A stretch of DNA of 64,000 nucleotides from Polytrichum commune (lineage: Eukaryota > Streptophyta > Polytrichopsida > Polytrichales > Polytrichaceae): assembly GCA_950295325.1 (NCBI GenBank), contig OX485806.1:20398001-20462000 (forward strand), read 5' to 3'. The translations under genes and the position numbers were made by a program. How positions within the stretch are numbered: position 1 is the first letter of the stretch; every line of letters begins with the position of its first letter. Under the pieces are notes generated by a model. It saw only the letters and a program-made list of their open reading frames with translations, was not told the origin of the DNA and did no database searches. Shown here one piece after another: positions 34,404-44,515 of the stretch.

Positions 34404-35237
34404 TTAGATCAAAAGAAAATTACATCCCCACAATGGAGCTTGAGTTCTTGCAGTTTTTGCAGTTCATCATGCAGACTGCTCAAAGCTGAAAATGTTTGCA
34501 ACCGTAAAAATACAGAGATGGTCGTCGCAGAAGCATTTGGAATGTCGCTTAGCACATGTCAGTGTTTGAATGCCGCCGCAACCCCAACGTCGAAGTATAC
34601 TGAACTATGCACACCGCTGCTTTGCAGCTCAAAATCTTGTCTCTATGACTCGTTGTTGGACGGCAATGAATATCATGATCACAAGTCTTCCAGAGTATCG
34701 AAAATCATCACCGGTCCAAAATCGTTCCTAAATAAGTGATTTGCGCGATCTTTTCTGATGAATCCTCATCATTCTTTCTTTCTACTGTACATGGCAACAA
34801 TGCACATCAATAAGTTGATAAATGAAGGTGAATTTTGGAGCCTCGATCTGCCCCCGGAGGATGATTGTGAAATGTCATGTTCCTCGGTAATCATGTGTCG
34901 AAAAAATTCATGTCGAGGATGCAGACGACAGGCATCGATCGCTGCAAAAAAAACGACGAGAGATCATCACCCCGGGCGTCTTGGTAAGGAGTCTGATGTT
35001 GGCGTTGAAGAGAAAAGAGCATTTTGGTTTGACAGTGGCGTCGCAGAACTTGAGCTGGAAGGATTATGTAGTTGCTCTCCGAAACCTCCAGGCAAAAATT
35101 TTCCCGCCGTCAGGTCAAATTCCATTTCCTTTCGGAGGAGAAGCACGCAAAATACTCGCGTTATGGTGATTCAAACGTGTGAAGTCTGCTGCTGGAGTTT
35201 CTCAGGTCGGCTGCCAGACATAGAAACTGCGTGTTAG
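34404..35237. pseudogene. Unresolved coding remnant, strand uncertain
   Basis: The plus strand is open in one frame from 34404 to 35237 except for a single TGA at 34737-34739. The product is rich in Cys and Ser and has no recognisable domain. On the minus strand the last part (to about 34400) reads in one frame as a Leu/Gln/Glu-rich, coiled-coil-like end (FSALSSLHDELQKLQELKL) but is broken by several stops upstream. GC content is above the flanks, so this is probably a gene or gene relic, but neither strand can be chosen. It sits just downstream of the DUF688 gene. Confidence 0.3.
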
Positions 35238-35392
35238 TTCTAGCAAGGAGGATAATACGAATAGGATTTCTTTCCTCTCTCAAGTGTAAACTTAAAAGAC
35301 CAAAATATTATTAAGTATGCATGAGCACTGCTTTCTTTCTTTCTTGAAGTATTTTTGAAGGCGAAAGCTGTTAGCTGGATAACCTCATTACC

Positions 35393-35610
35393 TTGCACAA
35401 TAAGAAGTCTGTCGGGGGGAGATCAGCGTCGACATGGTACAGTATCTTTGGCTCGGAAATCTTGTCTTTCCTGCCAGTGATGCGTCGCACGGTGTTCCTG
35501 GCGAAGCGCTTCACACTCTGTTTCGAGAAAAAGTTCCTCAAGGCCTTGCTTACCGAAACCTGCTTGCCATACAGAATAATCTCAGTATCTACATCGTCGA
35601 AAAACTTCAA
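35393..35610 (-). CDS. Possible minus-strand exon, unknown function
   Basis: A minus-strand frame of about 70 codons with balanced composition (contains ALRNFFSKQSVKRF and RRITGRKDK), ending at a plausible donor (AAG|GTAATG) near 35393 and lacking an ATG at its open start. This fits an internal or last exon better than a complete gene. It could belong to an alternative 3' end of the DUF688 gene or to the remnant at 34404-35237. No family was recognised. Confidence 0.3.
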
Positions 35611-35637
35611 TACGCATCAAGAATGCTGCGAAGATGT

Positions 35638-35820
35638 GCGGAAGGAGAAATTCCTGAGAAGTCTTGGTAAACAACATTCATACATTTTTCATCGACAACG
35701 TGCGGAAGGAGATAATGCTGAGAAATCTTGTTAAATAACATTGATACGTATACATTTCAAGAAAACAGCGGAAATGTCCGGAAGGAGCAATTACAGAGAA
35801 ACTCTTGGTGAAATTCACCA
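35638..35820. repeat. Three short tandem repeats over the DUF688 3' end
   Basis: Three diverged units at about 35638-35686, 35701-35755 and 35776-35820, each with a 'cggaaggag.aat' start, 'gagaa.tcttg.t' and (in two) 'aacatt.atac'. They cover the last 45-50 codons of the DUF688 reading frame, so the C-terminus is repeat-derived and the true end of the protein may have shifted. Confidence 0.65.
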
Positions 35821-38590
35821 GGAACCGTGCTCGGACATGAACTCGAGCAGAGGGCCGTCTACTGGAGTGCGCCTTGTGCCGTAGCAGAGTCGACCTTCGC
35901 TTCTTCTTGTTCTTGGAGTTCACCGCAGGTGAGAAGAGCTCCAACGTCGCCGCGTACGCAGGCGATCGGTTTCCGGACTCTTCGTCATGAGGTAACGAAA
36001 AAACCGCCGCGGAGAGGCCGCGCTCGCAGCTCCCGCCATTGCTGCTTTCCTCGCCATAAGAGAATATCCTTAACGGAGAAAACCTTCCGCCAAGTCTCGC
36101 GGTGAAGTCAAGGCTCGCAGCAGCCTCCTTCCGCTCGTCGGTCAAAATAGAGCAAGAAGAAACCGCAGCGCTCGGAGACTCCATCTTCGTCTCCTCGGTG
36201 TTAAACGTGCAATCATCCATAAACATGTTCATGTTGTTTTTGTTGGAAGGCGCCCCCGCCTCCTCAAGCTCGTCGCTAAGCTCTGCAAATTGATCAGAAT
36301 GGTGAGACTTTGCGTCAAAGATCGGTAAAGACTGCGCAGGATGTTTGAACCATCGGTTGTTTTCAAGAAAAGACATGAGCGGCTGCACGCCTTCGTATGT
36401 CTCTTCACGTACAGCAGCTTGATCGCGTGACGGTCCGAAATCTCGGAACGACAAGCTTATCCGGTGCGCTTCGGCCTGGCTTGGGATCATGACAGCTGCA
36501 GGAGTAAGTCGATACGGACTTGTCACTTCCACATCCTCATCCTCACGCTCGTCTAAATTGTCGAACGGTGCATCAACATCAGCGCTGCTCCTAGAACTCG
36601 AAGTTGCTGGTGTCGGAGGAGCGCCGGCGCCATTCAACCCGGAGTCGGAGCTTACACTTCCATAGTCAGGACCGCATAGAATACTCGTCGGAGACGACGG
36701 CTTAGTTGCGTGATCATCTTTTGACAAGCTTCCCTTCACCAAAATCGGAATCGCTGCAGAAGTGTTGTTATGATCCGTGCTATCGGTGGTCGCCTCTGGA
36801 TCAGGTCTTCCCACTGTGCTGCAGAAAGTACCGAACGCTTTCTTGAGCTCCCCGACGGAGATTGATCTAACGAGCGTGGAATCAGTTTCATCCTGAGCCG
36901 CCGGGCTTCGCAGCCAAGAAGCTGGCAGAATTTTCGACTTCAAAGCCAACGGTGAATCTTGACCGCCGCATGGACTCGAAAATTTGACAGGAAGCGTATG
37001 ATACAGTCCATCGAGAGGCGCGCTCATCGCTTTCTTGATGTAGTGAATGCGTAACGACTCTTGCGAGATTTGTCGCTGCTGTCGAGGTGGAACTGCGAGG
37101 TAAGGCGGGAGCTGAAGATTGCAGCAACTAATTTCACCGCTCGTGGTGGTAGTGTCAGTAAATATTGCCTTTGGCTTTCCTGGCACTTCCTCCCAATTGA
37201 AAGGTACCGTTCCGGCGTTCTTGATAGGCGACGGAGCAGGCGGCGAGCCATTCGTCGACTGTTTGTCAAGGCCCAAGAATTTCGCTGCCGACGGCGCCAC
37301 TAGATCAATCACCGGCGAATCTTTTACTTTACTGCTCTCTTGCATGTGAAATCCGAGATTCCCTTTTTGCTTCACATCCGCATGCGGAGACATGCTTAAC
37401 TCCACATCGACATCACTTGCAGATTGGCAGCTTCGGAATATATCGTCCATGGAATACGACTTCTTCATGGACAGAAGTCTCCCAACGAAAGGCTCAAGAA
37501 GAGGCGAACGAGATTTCTTTGCCACCTCCGGTTGCTTCTCCTCAACCTTCAATGCAACCGAACTCTCCAATGAGATCTCCTCCATGGCATTGCCGCATGC
37601 AAGTTTCTCTTGTTCCTCAGGCAAATCGCTTACCGTACTCTCATCGAGTTTCGAAGCAATGTCCCAAGCGACAGCGGAAGTAGAGAACCTCGTGTCCTCC
37701 GCAGCGATGGAATGCGGGTCAGAAGAGATCTCCAAGCTCGATATCTTCTCTTCCTCTTCGTCGACATCGTCTTTTGGCAAGGGCTCCACATCAGGTTTCG
37801 CCTCCAATTGATCAGCTCGCTTGGAAGGGAAAACCGCAATTTCACCGCTTACAGATTGCGAGAGATTTGAAGGACTGAGCTCCCCGCTCTGATTCTTTCT
37901 AGATGAGCCTTGGTACCACGACTTCGATGAGGTTGATTCTTCTTTCCTGGATCCCATGAGATCTCGCCACGGCGACCGAGATCCTCCTTTGCGGTCCAAC
38001 GAGAGTCTCGCGCTCTCCGAAGAGCTTGACATCGTCTTCGGGTGCACAGGAGAGGAGCTAGATTTCCACGGCATCAACCGGTCTTTACCGCTAGCCACCG
38101 CGGTTTCCAGCTTCTTCACAGCTTGCGTGACAGATTCTCGCCATGGATTCATCCACCGAAGCTCTCCTGACAGGGAAACTTTGCCGCTTTGCTGCTCCTT
38201 CTCCTTCTCCTCCCATAGGGCGAGGCTCTCAGAGTCTTCCGACCGAAAACTTCCTCCATTGCAATCTCCTGCAAAAGCAAGTTCTCCGCCGTGAATTTTG
38301 TGCAGCTGGAACCGTTTCACAAGCTCTCTTCTCTCTGCTAACCCATCGCAGCATGCGGTGCTGTGACGAGGTGGGCTTGGGTAGAACCCTGGTGCAGAAT
38401 CCAAGTTCGGTTTGCAGCTCTCGGATTTGTTGGGGAAGTAGTAATCCGGTGATTCGTGGGATGCTACTTTCTTTGACATCGCTTTCTTCCCTATCAGCAG
38501 CGACCTGGACCCTCGCCTGCTCTTGGAGAAATTTGCTCCGTCCACACTAGAAGGATAAGTTGCCTGCAAGCTAAGGTGGTATCCTCCCAT
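35678..38590 (-). CDS. DUF688 family protein, single-exon, 970 residues
   Basis: One uninterrupted minus-strand frame from ATG at 38590 to TGA at 35678-35680. Its diagnostic part is GTVPFNWEEVPGKPK at residues 460-474, the conserved signature of plant DUF688 proteins, preceded by a KKSYSMDDIF motif. The rest is long, Ser-, Glu- and Pro-rich and probably disordered; an acidic run DVDEEEEKI lies near residue 265. There is no signal peptide or membrane segment, and the molecular role of the family is unknown. The last 50 or so residues coincide with three DNA tandem repeats and are unlike the rest. A TATA box lies about 370 bp upstream. The GC content (about 50%) matches real coding sequence. 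Nearly all overlapping plus-strand frames are shadows. Confidence 0.88.
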   Translation of the reverse strand: MGGYHLSLQATYPSSVDGANFSKSRRGSRSLLIGKKAMSKKVASHESPDYYFPNKSESCKPNLDSAPGFYPSPPRHSTACCDGLAERRELVKRFQLHKIHGGELAFAGDCNGGSFRSEDSESLALWEEKEKEQQSGKVSLSGELRWMNPWRESVTQAVKKLETAVASGKDRLMPWKSSSSPVHPKTMSSSSESARLSLDRKGGSRSPWRDLMGSRKEESTSSKSWYQGSSRKNQSGELSPSNLSQSVSGEIAVFPSKRADQLEAKPDVEPLPKDDVDEEEEKISSLEISSDPHSIAAEDTRFSTSAVAWDIASKLDESTVSDLPEEQEKLACGNAMEEISLESSVALKVEEKQPEVAKKSRSPLLEPFVGRLLSMKKSYSMDDIFRSCQSASDVDVELSMSPHADVKQKGNLGFHMQESSKVKDSPVIDLVAPSAAKFLGLDKQSTNGSPPAPSPIKNAGTVPFNWEEVPGKPKAIFTDTTTTSGEISCCNLQLPPYLAVPPRQQRQISQESLRIHYIKKAMSAPLDGLYHTLPVKFSSPCGGQDSPLALKSKILPASWLRSPAAQDETDSTLVRSISVGELKKAFGTFCSTVGRPDPEATTDSTDHNNTSAAIPILVKGSLSKDDHATKPSSPTSILCGPDYGSVSSDSGLNGAGAPPTPATSSSRSSADVDAPFDNLDEREDEDVEVTSPYRLTPAAVMIPSQAEAHRISLSFRDFGPSRDQAAVREETYEGVQPLMSFLENNRWFKHPAQSLPIFDAKSHHSDQFAELSDELEEAGAPSNKNNMNMFMDDCTFNTEETKMESPSAAVSSCSILTDERKEAAASLDFTARLGGRFSPLRIFSYGEESSNGGSCERGLSAAVFSLPHDEESGNRSPAYAATLELFSPAVNSKNKKKRRSTLLRHKAHSSRRPSARVHVRARFLVNFTKSFSVIAPSGHFRCFLEMYTYQCYLTRFLSIISFRTLSMKNV

Positions 38591-38961
38591 AGCTGCTCAC
38601 TTCCTAACCAACTCACCGAACAATCTTTCCCAAAACCTGAGCTACATCAGACATCAAACTGCCAATTCACCAAGTTCTCCTCTCGACCCACGCAGCCCTT
38701 TCACACAAGAATCCTTTGCAACGCCATCCCAACACCTTCAAAAACGTCTCAAAAATCCTTCAGTGCAATGCAATGCAATGGCGCACAATTTTAAAACTCC
38801 CAGGAAGGTCTGGATGAAGCAGTTGGTTGAACGTAATAAGTCAGGGATTTGGGGAGTAGGGAGATGTAGAAGGTGGAATTGGTCTGCGTAGCAAGTTGAA
38901 TGGGAATTGAATGCGGGAGTCGACGTACAGGATTGAAAGAAGGTGCAGATGAGCATCCAGG

Positions 38962-38970
38962 CTATATACC
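38962..38970 (-). promoter_or_regulatory. TATA box of the DUF688 gene
   Basis: Minus-strand GGTATATAGC, about 375 bp upstream of the ATG at 38590. It would start transcription near 38935 and give a leader of about 345 nt. No other TATA-like site of this quality was seen between it and the start codon. Confidence 0.5.
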
Positions 38971-39194
38971 AAAGCTGGGTTAAATGTGATGGATGATGAT
39001 GAAGGTGGCGAGGGATCGAGAGCCACAAAACTGCTGAAATTGGGGCGAGGAATTGGGGGGGAGCGGGTGGGGTGCAGGCGATAATAAGTCAAGGCGATCC
39101 CTTGCGGGCGGATGGGAGAGGGAAAAGGCAACCAGGGTGGCCGCATTCAATTCCCTCTTGAAAGATGTGTGACCAGCCTCAAACCCTTGTAACT

Positions 39195-42100
39195 TGTGCC
39201 CATCTCATCATCCACTTCTAATCAATGCCTTCACTGAATTGCGGAGGAGCTTCCAACACTTGCTCGAATCTCGATCCAGTTTTTGGCTACAGGATTTTCA
39301 TCTCCAGGCGCATCTGTTACACCGGTATCAAACGTCCAGGTGACATAAACTCATCCATTGGGAAGGTGAAAACGGAGTGAACTGTTGTTTGGTCTGAATT
39401 TCTATTTTGAGATGGTTTGATTGAGATGATTTTACTTGGGTCCGGAACTCGCTGATCAGAAAACTCAAATTACTCGAAGTGGATATAGTCGGCCAATTAC
39501 GGTTAATTAGATGCTTGCAGCTTGTTATTTAAATTTTAAGGGATTCATTTACTTTGGAAGGTGTTGTGCCCATCTCAACGTCCACGTCTAGTCAATGCTT
39601 CACGCAGTTGCGGAGCAACACTTGCTGGAATCTCGATACCTTTCCCCCGACGTCACTCCAGCAGCAAATTTTGCTCCAGAGTTTCATATCCAGCAGGTAA
39701 CTGTTACACCGGTATCGAATGTCCGAGCGAGCTTACATATAGAACTCATCCATTGGAAACCATGACAACCCAACACCATAAAAAATCACATGTGATGATT
39801 TCAAGCAGGCTTTTCTTGCTAAAGAATGAAACTATTTTCATCTCTTGGGAAGAAACTACATTATATCCACCTTAAAGGTTTTCTCAAATGCAATTGTGAT
39901 TTGTACTTGATGCAACCATTGACACCACCTCAATCCAAGATTGTTGTTGCTTACCCGCACTTCAAATCATAGACTTGTCATCAAAATTGGATAATGTTCA
40001 ACTATCCCTATTCCTAGAGATAATAAGTTGTGCCACTTTTGCTCTTATAATGTAGCTAAAAAAGGGGTACACTTTGTGTTGGAGTGTCCCCTATATAAGT
40101 CCATTAGGAATAAGTTTCAATTACTATTTGAGAATGTAGTATAACGGAGTCTCAAGTTTTTCTTTCAATTGGACCATCAAGTTAGTAGTGGCCTCTATCT
40201 CACAAAGGCTTACTGCACTCTGCCACTCTAAGGAATTAGCCAATCTGACACCATCTTGATGTATTTCTAGTCCCATAAGCGTTTTGGCTTCCCGAACTTT
40301 CAATTGATTTCATTTCGTTTCCTTGGGATGGTCGTTGGTGATAATGAATTGAATAGTTTTACAATTGAAAGTAGGCCTCTTTTTTATATGAATTTACTTT
40401 GGAAATGACACCAAAGGACCCACATTATTGGAGTGGGGTCTAGTCGTCCAATATTAGATGTTTTGCTCTTTGAATTCAAGGCGTTCATTTCCTTTTTAGA
40501 AGTTACATGAGATCTTCAAATTAACCTCGTGCCCATCTCATCATCTACTTCCCATCAATGTTTCATTGATACCATGCTCACATTAGGACAAACGACTAGC
40601 CCACACCAATGGGAGAGTTTCCATCTTGATAGGAGTTCTTGTCTTGTATGCATAGGCGAAGCTATTGTAATTTACATCCAGTGAGGTTACTGTGAGTAGG
40701 ACAAAAAATCCTTGATAATAACAGTAGATTTTAGAAAGAGATGCACTTTCCCTATCAAGAGGGATTCCTCCTACTATGTAGGACTAGCAACTGGCCCTAG
40801 TGTGGGCATGGTATGAATTGCAGAGAAACAACATTTGTTCCAATCTCTATCTCTTTCTCACGTGGTCACTCTATCAATATTTGGGGTAGAGTTTTTAAGA
40901 GAGAAAGAATTACGTATTTGAGCATACCTTTCATTCATCCAACATAGAAGCCCTAAAATAGTATATATTTTGGAGGTAAATTATATTATATTATATTGAT
41001 GCTATAATTAGCTTTATAAAGACCCCAAATCCCTAGGGGGTGGACTCTTCATACCGTATACAAACTAGCGTGAGTGTAAGAAGGGGTATTATTTGAGGCA
41101 CTAGCGTACATAGTCTACATAAGGGAGAGGTATCAATTTTCTCTAGTGTGTACATTTAAAAAGGCTTATTAAGATTTTTGAAGTAAAGGTAGATGTAAAA
41201 AAGGGGGCCCTAAGATTTAGTGAATTTTTTGACAATAGATGTGTTAGTTTCATCCACTTCACATTCACCATTGTTGTCATGTGGTAGTTTTCAATGACTC
41301 CCTTGTCCATTCTTGTTAGAGTTCGCATTTGGGTTCTAAAAAAAACTAGAAAATCTTGGAGAGCGCATGGGTTCCCTTGAGTTTTGCTCTCCATGTTGTG
41401 GCTAAGTTATTATGCTCTTGTCTTTGTTTGTTTGATGCAAACAATGAGTTATATGCTATGAATGAAAAACAAATCAATGACTTTCTCATTAGAGAATGAA
41501 CATGGACTTTACATGTAATAAAGGCATAATTAATTCATGAATTATATTTTTTATATGTAGTAGAGGCATTTATCACATTAAATAGAAAAGCTTAGTATAA
41601 ATACATGAGTCCATTTTCTAGCATGCTAGTAGTACATATACATTTGTTTTTCTCAAAAACCTTTAGTATCTAGGGGGCTTAATTTCATAGTAACCCACGT
41701 ATATCATTTAGGTTTCCAATGAAGAGTCCACCCCCTTGGCCCATAATTAGAGTACCCGAGATCATTTGAGATGTATTGGCAACAAACCTATAGGGGTTCA
41801 AGTTTTTGTGTTGGATGGTTGAGAGATACATTTGTATACAATTTATTCCCTCTCTATAAGTTTTTATCTGCATGTATTGTCACTTTGGATCAATTTTCAA
41901 ACATGGTTAGATGTATGAAAACGGCTTCCTTTTTAATTACATTTCCTTTGGAATTTGTGTGACCTTGTCCCCATCTTATCATCCACGTCTTGTCCACCAA
42001 TTGACCCATAACAATGAGAGAGTTTCACCTAATTGATAGGAGTTTCTACTTTGTATGTAGTAAAGTGAACGGGAAAAAATATATAACATGACATCAATGA

Positions 42101-43110
42101 GGATATTATGAGGAAGATGAAAAATCCTTGTTGATAGCAGTGAATTTTGAAGAGGAATTAATTTTCCCTATCAAGTGGGACTCCTCCTACTACCAAGGAG
42201 CAATGATTGGCCTTAATGTGGGCATGGCATGAATTGCAAGGCAACAACTTCCTCTGATTAGGAACTCTATCCCAAAGTCACTCCAACAACATTTCTTTGG
42301 TACATAATTTTCATCTCCAAGAACTATCACGTTGTTGTATGAATGTCCAAGTTTATGTAAAACCATCATTTGGAAATGTGAGAACACATTGAATTGAGCT
42401 ATAACTTGGGATTTTCTAATTTGAGACGGTTTGACTCCGAAAATGACATCTCTTTCCCTCTTTCTTTTATGAGATAGAAGGCCAACCAACCAACCAACCA
42501 ACTCCAAATGAATTAAGAATTAGGAAAACATGCCCACTTCAAAGGGAGGGGGGGGGGGAGGCTTGGGCGCAAAACACCAAGTAAAGAGTACTAACAAAGA
42601 CTGGATGTCACGAAGAACAACCCCCACCCCACCAACCAAGGGTAACCCCCAAACCACCACAGGGCCAAAAGAGGCACCGAACTACCTACATATGTTGCCA
42701 TTCCAGTTCCAGGTGATGTTTTATCTTCTAACTCCTGCAAAGAATGTTTCTAGCACCCCACACTTGGTCAAAGCCTTGGAGGAGTGCCTCGGCCAACAAA
42801 GCGCTAATCTTGACATACTTGACCACCCGCTCCCATGTTGCCTGAACATAGTACACAAAAAGGTCATCCCAGATCGCATATTTAACTTTGGATTCATACC
42901 ATTATTCTTAGACTGACAAAAGTATCAAGATTTGACATCTCAATACTCCGGAAATGACATTAGAGACCCCGAATTACTCTTCCGGGATCTAGTCAGCCAA
43001 GGCAAGAAGAAGCCTTGCTCTTTCATTTGAAAGTATTCATGTCCTTTTGAAGCTTAAGTTGGACTTTGTGCCCCATTTCACCATCCTATTCTCACAGAGA
43101 TATATGTGTG
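39195..43110. repeat. Array of diverged repeat family B
   Basis: At least five copies of a unit opening 'gtgcccatctcatcatccac' or a close variant begin at about 39196, 39566, 40529, 41965 and 43068. The first two share 'gttacaccggtatc', 'actcatccattgg' and 'ttgctggaatctcgat'. The third and fourth share 'tgataggagtt', 'aaaaatccttg', 'ttccctatcaag', 'ctcctacta' and 'gtgggcatgg.atgaattgca'. Related pieces recur at 54640-56680. The 128-codon frame at 42530-42916 is low-complexity at its start and lacks a motif. No genes are supported in this interval. Confidence 0.6.
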
Positions 43111-43599
43111 TGTGTGTGTGCGCGTGTGGGAACACGCGAACACCAAAATATCCGGATTGGCGGTTTTAAGTGCCTAATCCGGGTTGTCCGGATGACCCTA
43201 GTATCGTCCAGGGATTCTGTGAAGTGTAGGAGGTCTAAAACTCTCCGTACCTGCTTATTTCTTCTTCCTTAGCCAAATTTCCGGAAATCCTAATTTCCGG
43301 ATATTTGGTCTTTGGGGACATTCTTAGCCTTTTTCCGGAGTGTACCTCTCCGGATGTTATTTCTAGGTCCTTTTTATAATACTTACCCACCCCTTTACGT
43401 CTACCCTCTAGAATAATTGGTTTCTTCCGGTGAAGACGTCCTTGATAAGGTTTAGAATCCGGAAACTCCCTCACAACCAATCCGGATTGATTAGGTCCGT
43501 CCTGGCAGGTCACGCAGAGAGATCTGGATTGTTTCTTGGGACCATAGTGGCCAGAGGAGTCCGGATTCCGACCGGAGATCTAACTCGACGGAATGAGTA

Positions 43600-44085
43600 G
43601 GTGACCCGTACCACTTTCCGGATTACCCCGTCCAAAGACTGTGAGACCTCTTCAGAAGGTCGGATGGCGTAAGTCCGGCACCTTCCGGATCTTGCCCAGT
43701 CCTAACGACGGCTATCTCACATGGATGTTACCCAGGCATTCGGAACAATGAGGATCTCTTCCTACTGCACGTCGGAGGTGGCCTCCAATCCGGAATCCTT
43801 ACTGATCCGGACCTCTCCTTCTCCGTCCGACGGATCGGTCCGGCTACCTCTACCTTGGATTCTACTCAATCTGAGCTAACTGGGCGATCCGTACCACTAA
43901 TCCGGATAGGTCCGTCTAAGGACGGTGGGACCTCTTCAGAAGATCAGATTGGCGTAAGTCCGGATCCCTTCCGGATCTCACCCAATCTTCCCAGCGGCTA
44001 TCCCACCTAGACGTTACCCAACCTACCGGATGAGTGAGGTTTCCCTCCCACTACACTCAGAGAGGATCTACAAGGCGATAACCGG
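43600..44085. repeat. Diverged tandem duplication, offset about 283 bp
   Basis: Two modules starting at about 43601 and 43884 share 'cgtaccact', 'gacctcttcagaag', 'ggcgtaagtccgg', 'ccttccggatct', 'cggctat', 'ac.tgga/gacgttaccca' and 'gaggat'. Divergence is scattered, so the duplication is not recent. No frame runs through both. Confidence 0.7.
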
Positions 44086-44227
44086 ATCCGATCTGGGTTT
44101 CCTCTCTCATGTCCTATCCGGAACTCCTATCCCTCATGCTCTCTCTCTCTCTCTCTTCCACTATCGATCTACGGATCATTCACACAAACAACAATCAAGA
44201 GAAGTCAAGGAGTGAGAAGCAAAGACA

Positions 44228-44233
44228 TTTATT
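44228..44233 (-). terminator. Poly(A) signal of the element ORF
   Basis: AATAAA on the minus strand (TTTATT on plus), about 285 bp downstream of the stop codon of the 690-codon ORF. It directly follows two strong hairpins (44262-44282 and 44331-44353). Its position and strand fit 3' end formation of the leftward transcript. Confidence 0.5.
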
Positions 44234-44261
44234 CGGAATAGGAGTAATCGCAATACAACAA

Positions 44262-44282
44262 TTGAGAAGGAACCCTTCTCAA
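44262..44282 (-). other. 9-bp perfect hairpin, 3-nt loop
   Basis: TTGAGAAGG, AAC, CCTTCTCAA on the plus strand; the minus transcript forms the same hairpin. It lies between the ORF stop and the AATAAA at 44228. Confidence 0.7.
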
Positions 44283-44330
44283 GCTCCTTATTCAGCCTTA
44301 AGTAGAGGCTCAAAAATCCCTAAACTGAGG

Positions 44331-44353
44331 GCGGCGGCCCAAGCGGCCGCCGC
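44331..44353 (-). other. GC-only 9-bp hairpin, 5-nt loop
   Basis: GCGGCGGCC and GGCCGCCGC pair perfectly around a CAAGC loop. All nine pairs are G-C, so it should be very stable in the 3' untranslated region of the leftward transcript. Confidence 0.75.
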
Positions 44354-44515
44354 TTAAGAAAACCCTAACTACCCCCGGTCTCCCGGATTTCCCGGATCCA
44401 GATCCGGGTTTTCCGCTGACACTACCAACATAAAATTTTATTAATCTTCTTCAAAAACTCCTAAGTCCTACCTGCCTACCTCCATTCTGCCTAACTAATC
44501 TAGCTACTCCCCTAA

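Noticed and set aside
42530-42916. 128-codon plus-strand frame
   Set aside because: Starts in a G-run, has no recognisable domain and sits in a repeat array.
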